From the NCBI RefSeq assembly GCF_963966145.1, contig NC_091056.1:1302001-1366000 (forward strand): a DNA stretch of 64,000 nt, read 5' to 3'. This document shows positions 39,465 to 50,654 of the stretch, one piece after another; within the stretch, counting starts at the first letter, position 1; every line of letters begins with the position of its first letter. Position numbers and translations under genes: made by a program. Source of the DNA: Tenebrio molitor. Its lineage: Eukaryota > Arthropoda > Insecta > Coleoptera > Tenebrionidae. Under the pieces are notes generated by a model. That model saw only the letters and a list, made by a program, of their open reading frames with translations, was not told where the DNA came from and ran no database searches.

Positions 39465-40103
39465 GTAAAGCTGACTCACAGGTGAATGAATCCAATTACG
39501 AGTCAACTGAAAAGATCAGCTATTAATATAGTTCTCCCAGAGCTGCAGCGGTTTTATGGCAGGGTACCATTGTATAAACGATAACGACACCGACAATGGG
39601 TTTAAACCGCAGGTACAACCCCCAATCGTAAATGAACTCGAGTATTCAAGCAGAGCCGGATTCACGGAAAAGTTTTGTTTTCAGTTACGGTGAAATTGTT
39701 TGTTTTTTTTTTTTTTTTAATTGCAATTACAAAGATAAGTCGGACAGAACTGACGATAGGAAGGATATATGATTTGATTGGTCCTTTTTCATATGTGTCA
39801 CCTGAATTTGAGGAATTTATAATAAACCTCGAAGACAGTGATCAGAATGAAACAGATTATTATGACGATAGCGATGGATAAATTGTATACATATTCCATG
39901 AATTAGTTATTGCGATAAGTTTATTTTAATTATTTATTAAAAAAAAAAAAAAATTTTTTTATTATTAAATTTATTTTAATTGTTTTTATTTTTATAAGAT
40001 TTATTTTATTTCTTTATGTGTTAATTATACAATAAATATTTGGTTACGATGTCTGTGTTTAGGTTTTTATTTTATAAAAATTTTAAATAACATCTTCGTT
40101 CAA
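39465..40103. other. Disrupted 3' region of the retrotransposon
   Basis: 39530-39569 (AGTTCTCCCAGAGCTGCAGC...) is an inverted copy of 40417-40456, the RT tail coding sequence, so part of this region is a second, oppositely oriented tail fragment. A 69-codon plus-strand frame at 39675-39881 ends in an acidic TDYYDDSDG and is unassigned; poly-A follows at 39941. Confidence 0.45.
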
Positions 40104-40324
40104 GTAAAGTCCTCGTCTAGAAATAGTCAATTTTGACTTAAATTCTAACTTTATTGTCCCTTTGTTGTGCAGTGCCGACTCAAGGAAGAGCAAACATCAG
40201 GTAAAGTAACAGCCCCTATTTATTTATGGAATTATTTATGGTAGTTATAAGACGATTTTCTCTCCTATTGTAAAATGATTTACAATTTAAGTCAAAATTG
40301 ACTATTTTTCGACGAGGACTTTAC
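40104..40324. mobile_element. MITE, 221 bp (GTAAAGTCCTCGTC ends)
   Basis: 40104-40145 and the reverse complement of 40285-40324 share GTAAAGTCCTCGTC and ATAGTCAATTTTGACTTAAA. Non-coding core. It sits at the 3' end of the retrotransposon coding region, and the listed C-terminal frame ends inside it. Confidence 0.8.
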
Positions 40325-43300
40325 AACCCTGTAAACTGACAGGCACAGAGCGGAAGTGATGATTGACAGGGGGTCTGCTTAAGCCGCTTGTCGGCGACTC
40401 AATAGACCCAATAAGCACTATTGCCCTGCCATAAAACCGCTGCAGCTCTGGGAGAACTATACTACTGATTCTCATGGCGAGAAGACTATGGAAACTCGAT
40501 TGGGTTGTATAGGAACTTAGTGCTCTGATCTCTTGCCAGTTGGTACAAAAAACGTCTAACTTTCCCTCCACATCAGAGTAATTTTTGACCATCTGATATA
40601 GGCTAGAATATTGTAGCAGATTGGTTCTTGCAGTATCCAGATAGAAGGTATTATGCTTACGACAACTAAAAGAGGGAATTCTGATTGAAAACTGAGATAA
40701 CAAGTAGGGGCAATCAACTGAGCAATTAAAAACGTCTGAGAGAAACTTAATGCTGGCTAATTTACGACTAGAAGCTAGGGATGGAATCTGCACCTGCTCT
40801 AAAAGGGTCTCGTGTGGCACACCTCTCTGTGGATACTCACCAGAAGAAAAATACATGAAAGATTTGGCAAACCGTCTCTGGACTTTTTCTAGAGACCAAG
40901 TATGAACTTTGTAACAAGGTGACCAAACAGTACTGGCGTACCCAAGTGTAGATCTTACGTACGTTTTATAGAGACAAAGGAGAGTTTGTGGATTATCAAA
41001 TAATTTCCCATTTCGTATGACAAAGCCCAGAGATTTATACGCTTTAGACAGAACATATTCAACGTGTCTCCGTTAGTTTGGAATCGAATACAACTCCCAG
41101 ATCTTTAAACTCATTAACACGCTGTAATGCCGAATTTTCAGTCGAGTAGTTGAACCTGATAATAGTGTCCCTCCTCGAGTAACTACTACATTACACTTAT
41201 TAATATTAAGAAGAAGGTTGTTAGTTCTTGCCCAGTTTTGAATCAGATCAATATTGCGCTGTAGTTTAAGACAGTCTTCATCGGTTTGTATGACATTATA
41301 AATTTTTAGATCATCTGCGTATAGTTGAAAAGGCACATCCAGTCATGTCGTTGCTAAATATAACAAAGAACAAAGGACCAAGGACAGATCCCTGAGGAAC
41401 TCCAGAAAGTTACTGAAACAGCCTGGAACTAAAACCTCTGTACTGAACGAACAGGGCCCTGTCACTAACATAAGACGCAATAAGTTGAATTAGATTGTCC
41501 GAAAAACTAAAGCTATCCAGTTTAGTCAAAAGCAACTTGTGATCAACACGATCGACCGCTTTTGAGAAATCCATGTAGATGACATCAATCTGTTTACGAG
41601 CGTCCAAGTTTACTTGGAGAAAATGCGTTACCGAAAGTAAATTTGTAACCGTAGATCTTCGGGCCTGAAAACCGTGCTGAGAGAAGGATGTCATATGTGC
41701 AACATGATTGTAGATGCGATTAAAAAGTACAAGCTCAAATATTTTTGAAAAGTTGTTAATAATGGCAATAGGTCTGTAATTAGTTATCTCACACCTGTCA
41801 CCATTTTTATAAACCGGAGTAATTCGTTATTCCTTCCACTTAACCGGAAACGCAGAACACCTAATTATGGAGTTGAAAATTACGGAGGTGCCAACAGATG
41901 TCTACAGTCACGAATCAGGAAAGAAGGTATCTGATCAGGACCGCAAGTTTCATTGTTCTTTAGCTTATTTATCGCTAATACTATTTCCCTTCCTGTTAAC
42001 CGGTCAACATACAAAACATTTTGATTGACTGTTGGGTTGTGTGTACTAATACTAGAATTGCTGTTCGTATTAAACGACTGAGAGAAGTAATTTGCAAATT
42101 TGTTCACAATATCTTTAGGATCTTTGATTATTAATCCTCTATAATTCATAACAGCCGGAATTGAAGTTGTTTTTCTCATTGAATTCAGATATCCCCAGAA
42201 ACATTTAGGATTCGTCTTGATTTTATCGTTCATGTTTACTATGAAGTTCCTATATGCAGCTTTTATTTTTGTTTTCACTTCCGATCTAAGGCTCTTAAAA
42301 CAAATGTAGTCTTCAATTGCCCTGGAATGTTTGTACTTCTTTAATGCTTTATGCTTTCTTTTTATCAGACCAATGATCTCCCTATTAAACCACAAAGGAT
42401 ATGAACCAAGTGATTGACGTTTCTTGGGAACGAACTCGTCGAAAATCGAGAATAGTGCTTTATACAATAAGTCAACACCTTCATCTGGGTTAGGAATACT
42501 GTCAAGAACCGTCCAATCAACATGAGACAATGCCAGATACAATCCACGGAAATCAGCTTTTTTATAGTTGTAGCTGTCGTAAGTAGAAGTGGGAAAATTT
42601 TCCCAAAATTCAGCACAAATTTCGATGTGTAATGCAGGATGGTATTTATCCTCTCTAAGAAGGATATCATTAGCTTTGGTGACACAACATGAACCATTAC
42701 TTAAAACTAAATCCAACAGTTTTTCCATGTTATTATCTACATTATTGTATTGATTCAAAGTAAAAAAATTGCAAAAGCATGAAAAATGTGTGTAAATTGA
42801 AGATGACGATTTGCTCTGAGACCACAGAATGTAATCAGGCATATTGAAATCTCCCAAGAAAATCACGTCTGTATCGTAGAAAAGATTGTTCGAAATTAGG
42901 AAATCAAGAAGTGTTGTGTAGCAGTCAACCTTAGACCCCGGGGGAATGTACAATGCGCAAATAACCAAAGACTTGTTACCAAGAACAGCCTCAACAGCTA
43001 CCAAATCTACACAATTGACTTCACACAAATTACCGATGTTGCTAGTGTCCAATTTCACAGCCCTTATGTTATTTTTGATTGCTATCAACACCCCACCACC
43101 CCTTTTAATTTTGCATGTGCCAAAGTCTCTGTCACATCTGAATACATTGTAGGAATTTATGTCAAATATTCCACCATCCATTACAGACTGAGACAGCCAG
43201 GTCTCAGTCAATACAATAAAGTCATAGAGGGAGGAGTTACTAGACAGGGACAACTCTTGCAATTTAGAATTCAAACCTATTCTGATAATAGATGTGTAAA

Positions 43301-43345
43301 TTTTTAGTCCGCAAGGAAGTATTACCTACCCTATTTGAGTAAGAA
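40325..43345 (-). pseudogene. Non-LTR ORF2: endonuclease, reverse transcriptase, C-terminal tail
   Basis: Endonuclease (43345-42500): RIGLNSKLQEL, VLTETWLSQS, RCDRDFGTCKIKRGGGVLIA, CALYIPPG, IFLGDFNMPDY, LREDKYHPALHI. Linker, then RT: NETCGPDQIPSFLIRD (41950), VYKNGDRCEITNYRPIAIIN, SQHGFQARRSTVTNLL, IYMDFSKAVDRVDH (first catalytic Asp), SGVPQGSVLGPLFF, QLYADDLKIYNV (catalytic pair, about 41310) and the tail CPYLLSQFSIRIPSFSCRKH down to 40330. At least four frameshifts or stops (around 41890, 41820, 41400, 41070). Nearly complete in domain content yet dead. Related in sequence style to the element at 21-23.9 kb but clearly a different family member. Confidence 0.85.
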
Positions 43346-43525
43346 ACTATTGCGAACAACACAACACTGTATGTGCCCTTGTAGTTGTAATAATACGATC
43401 CACGATTTGGTGGTTTTTTGATGAGGATATGTTTCCCATCGACAGCTCCCAGGCAATTGTCAAATTGCCCATAAGTTTTTGAAACCATCGGCGTTTTTTT
43501 GCCAGTCGTGTTCATTCGATGGAAC
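43277..43525 (-). pseudogene. PIF/Harbinger transposase, exon 2 with first catalytic Asp
   Basis: Opens after a TTTTAG acceptor with VPSNEHDWQKNADGFKNLW, then after a one-base shift reads FDNCLGAVDGKHILIKKPPN (first Asp), SYYYNYKGTYSVVLFAIV, where the retrotransposon begins (about 43345). The residual frame below that point is retrotransposon sequence. Its splice phase matches the GTAAGG donor of exon 1. Confidence 0.8.
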
Positions 43526-43589
43526 CTAAAATAAAAATATTTCAATTATTCTCTATCAGAATTTGTATGACTGAAATGATTTTTTGTAG

Positions 43590-44221
43590 GACATTGCGCA
43601 AAAGGAACAGGAAGAAACACTAACAGAAACAATGCAAACACATGACGTAATAGTGGATGCAGATATGGTTAGTGATGATCTACAGACGCCTCAGACATCT
43701 CATTCGCGGAAAAGACGTCGATCTAAAACTAGTACCCTTGAAGAAAAAAAAATAAGCTAATTGATTTAACTCATCAGGCACTCACCAACACGGATGATGA
43801 TGAATGTGCAGTTGCTGGAAAGAGAATTGGTTACCAGCTGAAGGGGATGGCTGAACAACAGACGTTCATTGCAGAAAAACTAATTTCAGGTATAATGTAC
43901 TATGGAAGAGTGGGAAAATTAAAAGAAGATGCAAGTGTGCTTTGTGGAGGTTTTATACCAAGTTCACACTTGACCTCCAATTTATACCATCCTCCAAACT
44001 ATCTGACACGAATGGGCCACCCATCATTTCCAACATCCAGTATGTTTGTTCAACCACATCAATCGCAAATGGGCCGACATCAGTCATATATCCCTCAGTC
44101 ACCACATTTGCCAGCAGAAAGCCAGGAATCATTCCAACCAACTGCCACCAATTCGCAAACTTCTGCCACCATTAACAGTAATAAAATTTACTTAAAGCGA
44201 AGGATTCAACATGTGAATTAG
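43590..44221 (+). pseudogene. MADF-domain protein, last exon
   Basis: Opens after a TTGTAG acceptor in phase 0: DIAQKEQEETLTETMQTHDV, SRKRRRSKTSTLEEKK (NLS-like), a one-base shift in an A-run at 43746-43753, then LIDLTHQALTN, GYQLKGMAEQQTFIAEKLIS, GIMYYGRVGKL and a Pro/Ser/Gln-rich end, HVN stop at 44221. The helix AEKLIsgimYyGRvGkL is the C-terminal BESS-like/oligomerisation segment found in Harbinger MADF partners. It lies antisense inside the first intron of the transposase gene. Confidence 0.65.
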
Positions 44222-44295
44222 AAACTTATCTAACATTTACTAATAAATGATTTATTTATTACTTAAGTACTTAAGATTGAATCATTTTTCCTTAC

Positions 44296-44686
44296 CTTTA
44301 AATAGTCCTCCTTTAATGCGTCGTATATTGCCCAGCAGGTTTCTGGAATTATGGCACTGAGGGATTGAGGTGAGATGGCAGTGCTAAACTTTAGATCTTC
44401 GTAACTATTACCAGTTGCTAAATATCTAAGTGTAAAAGTAAGCCTTTCTTCGGCGCTTATCGCATTCCTCATTACGGTATTTTGTTTCGAAATTTTGGGC
44501 CGTACTAATTTTAATATAGTCCTGAAGGCATCGTCATCCATTCGTAAACATGTGGGAGTAGAGATGTCGATGCAATAACCCATTTTTGCACCATTTTTTC
44601 TTCTTTTTCACCTTTTCTTGTTTTTCTTTATTGTCTAAAACTAATAAGGCCACAAGTGAAGCAACAACCTTCTTCGAGGGTGCCAT
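44296..44686 (-). pseudogene. PIF/Harbinger transposase, exon 1
   Basis: ATG 44686: MAPSKKVVASLVALLVLDNK, a Lys-rich run, WCKNGLLHRHLYSHMF, then a frameshift near 44540 into MDDDAFRTILKLVRPKISKQ, ISAEERLTFTLRYLATGNSY, FSTAISPQSLSAIIPETC, ending EDYLK at a GTAAGG donor (44295). This is the usual N-terminal HTH region of PIF/Harbinger transposases. Joined to exon 2 and the part at 38914-39425 it accounts for a full-length protein, but three frameshifts and the retrotransposon kill it. Confidence 0.8.
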
Positions 44687-45280
44687 GTTTTTCGTAAAAT
44701 GTTCGATGGCAAACTAATAAAATCTAAACGATTTCACCCGCACGTGTGGAGATAAAACAGCCGAACGACGGTTGAAACGACAATCTGAAAGACGTGTCGT
44801 ACGATCTGTAGTACGACAGATCGTATCGTGTGTAGGCCGTTTAACTTGAGGTGGTCAGTTATGACCCGGCAATAAACTTCTGGCACCCGTCGCGCGACTG
44901 GGCTCCACCTGTCTTGTCTCCGATGGTCCCTTTTCAGACGGCTCAAAAGCATCTGCCATAAAAAATGTACTCTCTTCAAGTTGGTAATAAAAGTGACCCC
45001 AAAATTGTAAAAGAAATTATCGGCCCAAGTCGTGATGCGTGAGGCGAACCCGAAAATTTTACCGTGACGGATGAAAGCAATTCAGTGACCGGGAATAAAA
45101 TGTAGGTATGTGGTGAGCCTAAAGAAGTTTTCATTTCAAAAATAAGCAAGATAGATAGATTCTTGAAAAATGTCATCGCCTGGCAAAAAACCTGTCCTTA
45201 AGAGTCAGACACATGTGAAATAATTCAATTTCCTTCATCATTTGCTAATTGCTACCTTAATTTAAACTGTGTATGTGTCG
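44687..45280. other. Probable right end of the Harbinger element and spacer
   Basis: Contains the palindrome TACGATCTGT..ACAGATCGTA (44800-44825) embedded in GTCGTACGATCTG repeats, suggestive of a Harbinger terminus, then unremarkable sequence. A short minus-strand frame at 44734-44979 is not recognised. No exact TIR partner was found to the left of 33441. Confidence 0.4.
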
Positions 45281-45290
45281 TAGGCTAATT

Positions 45291-45545
45291 ACAAATTCAA
45301 TCGTTCTATAAAAAGCCCAGTCACTTTGTAAATGACTAGGCAAATTGTAAAATATAGAATAAACTGAGTATTTTTATAATTTGACCGAGAATTTTAGGCG
45401 TTTTATAAAACGCTGAATAGCTCTTAGTCGTATTGTAAAATGATCTTTCATTTTGTTTGGTTTAGAATATAACTGGTCATATCCAGTCGTTTTGTAAAAG
45501 ACTGGAGAGTTGTTGGACATTTTATAAAATACCCATTTATATTTA
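45291..45545. repeat. Subterminal array of small palindromes
   Basis: At least five imperfect palindromes of the form AGTCRTTTTGTAAAAYGACT with irregular spacing of about 25-60 bp: e.g. AGTCACTTTGTAAATGACT, GGCGTTTTATAAAACGCT, AGTCGTATTGTAAAATGATC, AGTCGTTTTGTAAAAGACT, GACATTTTATAAAATACC. The first copies are mirrored in the right terminus (48090-48215). Confidence 0.7.
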
Positions 45546-45930
45546 TTAAATGTTTTATCGTTATCATTTTGAAATAAATAAAAAATAGATTTTATACTAT
45601 ACTATATTATATTTTTCGTATAAAAATATACAGGATTTATAACAGTTTAAATAAAGATATCTCCAAAACAAAAAATATTTTAAAAAAAGTATAAACAAAT
45701 ACGACATTCAAAACAATTTAATAAGTAATTTTTACTTATTTGAACATGGTCCGCTCGAGTGACATTTACTATTACATTTCATACCAGCTCTAAAACAAAA
45801 ACACTTATTTGTATGGCACTGCGACTTGCTTGGTTTACAAGAACATTTTTTGAATCCTTATCCTCCAAATTTTGAAAACTTTGTCACAGCTTCCCTCAAA
45901 GTAATGATTTTTTCCTCCAGAACAGAAGTT

Positions 45931-47500
45931 TCAATACCAATAATTTCGTCTCTTGAAAACCATCGGTTCAACATTCCATGTAGGTATGGTACCAATTCGG
46001 TGCACTCCATTTTTTATCTCTACGATAGTTCCTAATATATTTTTAGGGTCCAGCGGTTCCCTGTCGAATTTAGGAACTTCAATCGCAATATTCTGACCCA
46101 AAGTAAGTGGTTTCAACTTTTGTTTTGTAGTTTCAAGCGTTTTGTCTGCAGCACGTTTCTGACCAACAATACATCCCATTCTTCGTGTCTGTATGGTCTC
46201 TTTTTGGCATAAATCACATTCCATTCTTCCATTCTATGTCAAATTTTTTAAACATTTTTCACAGTGAACTGTTTTATTGCTTGCATTGCCATCAATTTCA
46301 ACTATAGTCTGATCAACGATAGGAATATCCACAACATTAAATATCTGAATTTCTTCAATATCAGTAGAGTTTTTTGGTGCAGTTGGAGTATCATTTAGTT
46401 CAAACACCTCTTCGTCTCCGGAATGATTAGTTTCTTGAGAAATTTGAGATGAATTAGTGATTAAATGTTCAAAATATACTTCCTCTCCTTCGGTTATGTT
46501 AGTTAATACTTCTTCTAAATCTTCTTCAGTTGTTATTTCTCTGACTGTTTCTGTAGGTAAATCCGTAGAAAAAAGCCCAACAGGAAAATCTACACCAAAC
46601 AGAGCTTTGTAAGGTGTACGTTTGATAATCCTATGGCAGGAGGATTTTTTTTTGCCATTGGACAAAATAATATCCAAGCGACCAATTTGTTGAATTATTA
46701 TCTTTTAGCCACGCCCTTAACATGTTTTCAACATCTTGATTTGATCTTTCCACACTGCCCTGGCTTTGTTGGTGACGAGGACGACCATTTACTATCTTGC
46801 AAGAAGGCCATCTTGAGACCAACTGATTAATCACACTATTAACAAACTCCCTCCCATTGTCACTTTGTAAAATTTTAGGCGCTCCAAATTACAAAAAATT
46901 TTTTAAAAGTTCCGATGAGACTTCTTCTGCGCGTTTCGATTTTAATGGTCTTAAGTGAATAAACTTAGTAAGGTGATCCTGGTAGTTCATCAACCATTTA
47001 TATTCGCCATCTGGAGTTGACTATAGGTCCATTAGATCTATTTGCCCCCTATGATTCCATCCCTTAGATAGGAGAGGTTTCACCACAATTCCTTTTTTCG
47101 ATTGGTGTTTTTTTTCTGCACACGTTGTGCAACATTTACCAAAAATTTCCACTGCTGTTCGAGGAATTGAATATTTATGTTTGAGTGCCATTAGCATTTT
47201 AATCACGACCTCCATGGCCATTACTTATATGAGTTTCAACTAATTTTTCATAAAATTTCTCATACGTCACTATAAAAGTTATTTCATCTTCCTTACTTGA
47301 CCTTTTCCTTATAATGGCTATTTCTCCACCTATTTCTATAGTCTCATAAATCCGTGAAAAATAATGCCGCTCATTGGACCTTTTATCGCCTTTTTCTTTT
47401 GCCTGTCTGCCAGTTGATAAAATTTCTGTTATTTCTTCTATTCTTGCAGAAGTCTACGGTTTCTTAATCCTTTTCTCGTGAGCTACAATCAAAATATTTA
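45931..47500 (-). pseudogene. Ginger/KRBA2-like integrase
   Basis: From about 47500: lead-in, H2C2 finger (HGGRD..MLMALKHKYSIPR..CCTTC), GQIDLMDL (first Asp, followed by a stop), YKWLMNYQDHLTKFIHLRPL, ILQSDNGREFVN (second Asp), GRPRHQQSQGSVERSNQDVE (Glu), then TPYKALFGVDFPVGL, an acidic linker with a CxxC near 46260, a C-x2-C pair (MECDLCQKE) and an SH3-like C-terminal module PLDPKNILGTIVEIKNGVHR. At least four lesions: stops near 47020 and 46890, a shift near 46640 and another near 46230. The GSVERSNQ and C-terminal module match the family of insect KRBA2-like integrases, which derive from Ginger transposons. Confidence 0.75.
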
Positions 47501-48227
47501 ATTATTTCGGAAAATATACGGGGTGACTATTATTGATGAAACATTTTTTCGTTACGTTGGTAGCGGTCGTGCTTTAAACAACGCATGCTTCAACATTCTG
47601 TCTTATAAAACTTGTAAAATAATATAACATTATGTACAGAGTGTGGATTATTCACAAATCCGTGTCTGTGTCAGTAAATTTGAAAACCTAACCAAAAAAC
47701 AAGTCAAGAGCTGTCAGGTTTTAAGGGTTTGTTAGGGCTACTAATCGCTACCATACCAACACACTTAATTTGCTTAAATCATTTATAGTCACCCGGTAAG
47801 TAGGTACTACACCGTATTTCATTTTTGAGGTTAGATTTATTGTGGTTACTTACCAGCATAAAATTTTTGTAGTTCTTTATACTTAATATAATTCTTTATT
47901 AACAAACGAATCACTTTCTTGGTTTTCCAGCATCGTGGAACGATATTTTCTAAAGTAAAAACCGTCGACAATGGACAATTCGCCTGAATCAGCTGGCTGC
48001 TGTTGTGTTATTATATGCCTAAATATTTATTCCAGGCGCATTGTAAATTTAATCTCGGGCACCTGTATTTTCCAATAAGACTAACAGCTATTCAGCGTTT
48101 TATCAAACGCCTAAAAGTGTCGGTCGAATTATAAAAATACTCAATTTATTCTATATTTTACAATTTGCCTAGTAATTTACGAAGTGACTGGGCTTTTTAT
48201 AAAACGACTGAATTTGTTATAAGCCTA

Positions 48228-48720
48228 GGACATATGTACGTCACTGGCCGGCCCATTGCTTTAACCCAATGATGCTCGAGGGGGGAGTGTTTTACCTGCG
48301 CATCACGTTTGGCGTTAGCTCTAGCTCTGTTGTATGGAACCATAGAAATCATAGAATATGGAACAGACGGCTTGGATACCTAACATACAACTGTTAACTC
48401 GCCGTTTCATATTTTGTATTGAATTTTGAAGCGTCACTTTGACAATTCAAATCAAGGTGTCAACGATGTTGCCAACCTAAGTTTAAAATCATTGCCTGCT
48501 CAAATTATGAAATTTAAATGATCTCACGGTAGTTTGTTACAGTTACAGCACAGAATAGAATCGATCAGAAGACAAACTCTCTTGGGCGGGAAAAGTCCGC
48601 GCATCTAAGCCGCGCAGATGAAGCGGCCATAAGGTCAGAGTAGAAGTCAGTAGCGTATCATAACAGCGGTTGACGCAATTGGTTTTCTACCAGTGGTGGC
48701 GATACATGAATAATATTAGG
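48228..48720. other. GC-richer spacer preceding a THAP start
   Basis: Higher G+C than neighbours. It may be a promoter or 5' UTR for the THAP fragment that follows, but no TATA/initiator is convincing. Confidence 0.3.
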
Positions 48721-48834
48721 ATGAGTAAGCTCAAAGGTGGCATGGTTTGTACGGCAAAAAAATGTGAAAACAAAGCCTACAACTGTAATTTGGCTTTCTT
48801 CACTTTTCCAAAAGAACATAATCGAGCAAGCTAA
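48721..48834 (+). pseudogene. THAP zinc-finger N-terminal fragment
   Basis: ATG 48721. MVCTAKKCENKAYNCNLAFF and TFPKEHNRA then stop. C-x4-C spacing followed by FFxFPK is the start of a THAP domain (C2CH); the rest (W..nC.R, second C and H) is missing. Could be the detached first exon of a P-element/THAP9-like gene, since a P-type transposase lies at 54-56.4 kb, though on the opposite strand. Confidence 0.5.
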
Positions 48835-49613
48835 GAAACTACTATTATGTAGGTACCTTCATTAACTTTTGCACGTAATTTTTCTGTCACATAAAAAAAT
48901 ACTCTAAATTATGCTTTACTGAAATTGTCACATATCTACAATTTATCAGTATGAGCGATGACAAAATATTACGTTGTTAAGTATTATTTATTTATTTTCT
49001 ATTTTTTATTAATAATTAAAACCTCGTTCTATTCCATTTGTGTGATTCTTGATACTTCTTGAATTGAATTAATTATATTCATATTCGACTCCGTACTTTG
49101 TAACATTTCTGGAAAAACTTTTTTATAAGCGCCTATCACTAAGCAATAATATCCCGAGTGCATGTCAAATTGTCGATAATTTAATTATGAGACAATTTTA
49201 CATGCACGAGAGGAATTTTGGCAGACTATTTCCTCAGAAAAATGTACATGGTAAGTACAAATAAACGTAATTTTGTGTGTCGTTGACAGTCATGACATTT
49301 GCACTGAACTGGTATAATTTCTTGACGACCGTTTTGCTCTAGTGCAAATTATCGCTGTAATTCGATCGCTATTGAGGGTGACCAGACGTCCGCATAAAGC
49401 CGGACATGTCCTCCTTTTGACCAAAATGAAAACGTCCGGCCGGCTTTTTTTTACGTCCGGCGTTTTCACTCTTGATCTTATTATATCATAATTATGTACT
49501 TTTCGCACAAATAACTCAAAACAATTTATGCGAGTCCGGACCTGAACCTCGGGCTCACATATTGTAAATGCGGACCTGATATTCTACGCTATATTAATGG
49601 CTGCCGCTGGCTA
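48835..49613. other. Spacer
   Basis: No gene. The patch at 49375-49465 is C/G-rich (CGTCCGGC repeated) within AT-rich sequence; ORFs there are chance. Confidence 0.3.
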
Positions 49614-49621
49614 ACTGAGAT

Positions 49622-50646
49622 CAGTGACGTGGGAAATAGACGGAGCGTAAGATACACCGCTTTGATTCCCACCTGTACATTTTTGCCCTTACCAAGATGG
49701 CCACCGATTGTATTGCTGGTTGCTGTTGCGAAAGTTTTATAATGATGGGGATAACAAAATACAATAAAAGGATACATTAAATAAAAACGGACAAAAGCCA
49801 AATTAATTTATCGATGTTTAAAAAGTACAACCTTTGTTAAATGGTAGTTTATTTAACGAGTTTGTGTGTAAGTTGGGATTTTTTTGGCATGAGTGGGCCT
49901 TTAAAATGCTCGTTTCACTCGCGTTTTAAACTGGCCCACTCATGCCAAAAAAATCCCAATTTACACACGAACGAGTTGAATACAACGCTTTTTGTTCGAC
50001 GAGCCCCTTAAAGGATCCACATCGCTTAAAATCTTTAAAACTACCTTGACGTTTCGTTTCGACAAGTTGTGACATTTGATTTATCAAAATCCGTTCACGC
50101 AGGAGAGAATTCTCAAATTCTGACAGTGTCGAACAAAAAAGCTGTCTTACAGACTTACCTTTTAAATTTTGGTTGAATTGTTTGTTAAAGTAATGAAGTC
50201 TAATTTTGGTATAATTAACAATTATTTGTTTGATTAATATAAAATTATGATTTTCCGAAAAAAAATCAAAATCTAAAATATATCTATAGGAGAAAATAAG
50301 TTAGAAGGTAAAGTAGCAAAAACAACATTACAGATCCTTGTAATGACATTATCTATAAAAGGGTTATTGTTCTTTTTTGCAATTTTTAACATAACACGTG
50401 CTAGTCATCTTCAAAAAGTATGAGTTTTATAATTATATGAAAGCAAACAAATATGTCCTTTTTCTTAATATAAAAACAACAGATACGATACCTCTGCAAC
50501 CCGCGCAACTGACACATAAATGTTAGGCAAATACAGAACAGATTTGCTATTATTACTGCATAACTTGCCCTTACTTAGAACGTTGCATATAGGAAATCAA
50601 CGCTTTACATGGTGATGCTCCGTCTATTCTATTTCCCACGTCACTG
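49622..50646. mobile_element. Non-autonomous hAT element, 1025 bp
   Basis: TIRs CAGTGACGTGGGAAATAGA followed by GACGGAGC (the right copy has a 5-bp insertion, GAATA). Exact 8-bp target duplication ACTGAGAT at 49614-49621 and 50647-50654. No transposase. Contains a long hairpin at 49861-49970. Confidence 0.9.
49861..49970. repeat. Long near-perfect hairpin
   Basis: Left arm GTGTGTAAGTTGGGATTTTT...TGGCATGAGTGGGCC pairs with GGCCCACTCATGCCA...AAATCCCAATTTACACAC. About 50 bp arms, two mismatches at most, closing on a ~12-nt loop (TCGTTTCACTCG) after a second stem TTAAAATGC/GCGTTTTAAA. Confidence 0.85.
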
Positions 50647-50654
50647 ACTGAGAT

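Larger units (their letters stand above)
39432..43345 (-). mobile_element. Non-LTR retrotransposon inserted in the Harbinger transposase
   Basis: 5' end near 43345, 3' end in an (AAT)n tract (39431-39464 on the plus strand as ATT repeats). The 6-bp sequence ACTATT is present at both junctions (39426-39431 and 43346-43351) as a target duplication. The element is 5'-truncated (no ORF1) and contains a MITE at 40104-40324 and other foreign sequence in its 3' part. Confidence 0.75.
45281..48227 (-). mobile_element. Ginger-like DNA transposon, 2.95 kb
   Basis: Inverted termini of about 150 bp: 45281-45435 and the reverse complement of 48065-48227 agree closely (TAGGCT..TACAAATTC, TATAAAAAGCCCAGTCACTT, GGCAAATTGTAAAATATAGA). 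Between them is a single integrase gene and no RT, gag or protease. A retrovirus/Gypsy-type integrase inside DNA-transposon ends is the hallmark of Ginger elements. No exact 4-bp target duplication was identified. Confidence 0.7.

Noticed and set aside
39284..39526. ORF with a poly-Tyr run
   Set aside because: The Tyr run is the (ATT)n microsatellite read in frame.
42365..42697. Second-frame ORF inside the 43-kb endonuclease
   Set aside because: Shadow of the endonuclease frame.
43942..44175. Alternative ORFs over the MADF last exon on both strands
   Set aside because: The 43590-44221 frame carries the family motifs and the splice phase; the others are shadows.
50283..50480. Search for tRNA or snRNA genes
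   Set aside because: No A-box/B-box pair or cloverleaf was found here or elsewhere by eye. A covariance-model scan would be needed to exclude divergent ones.
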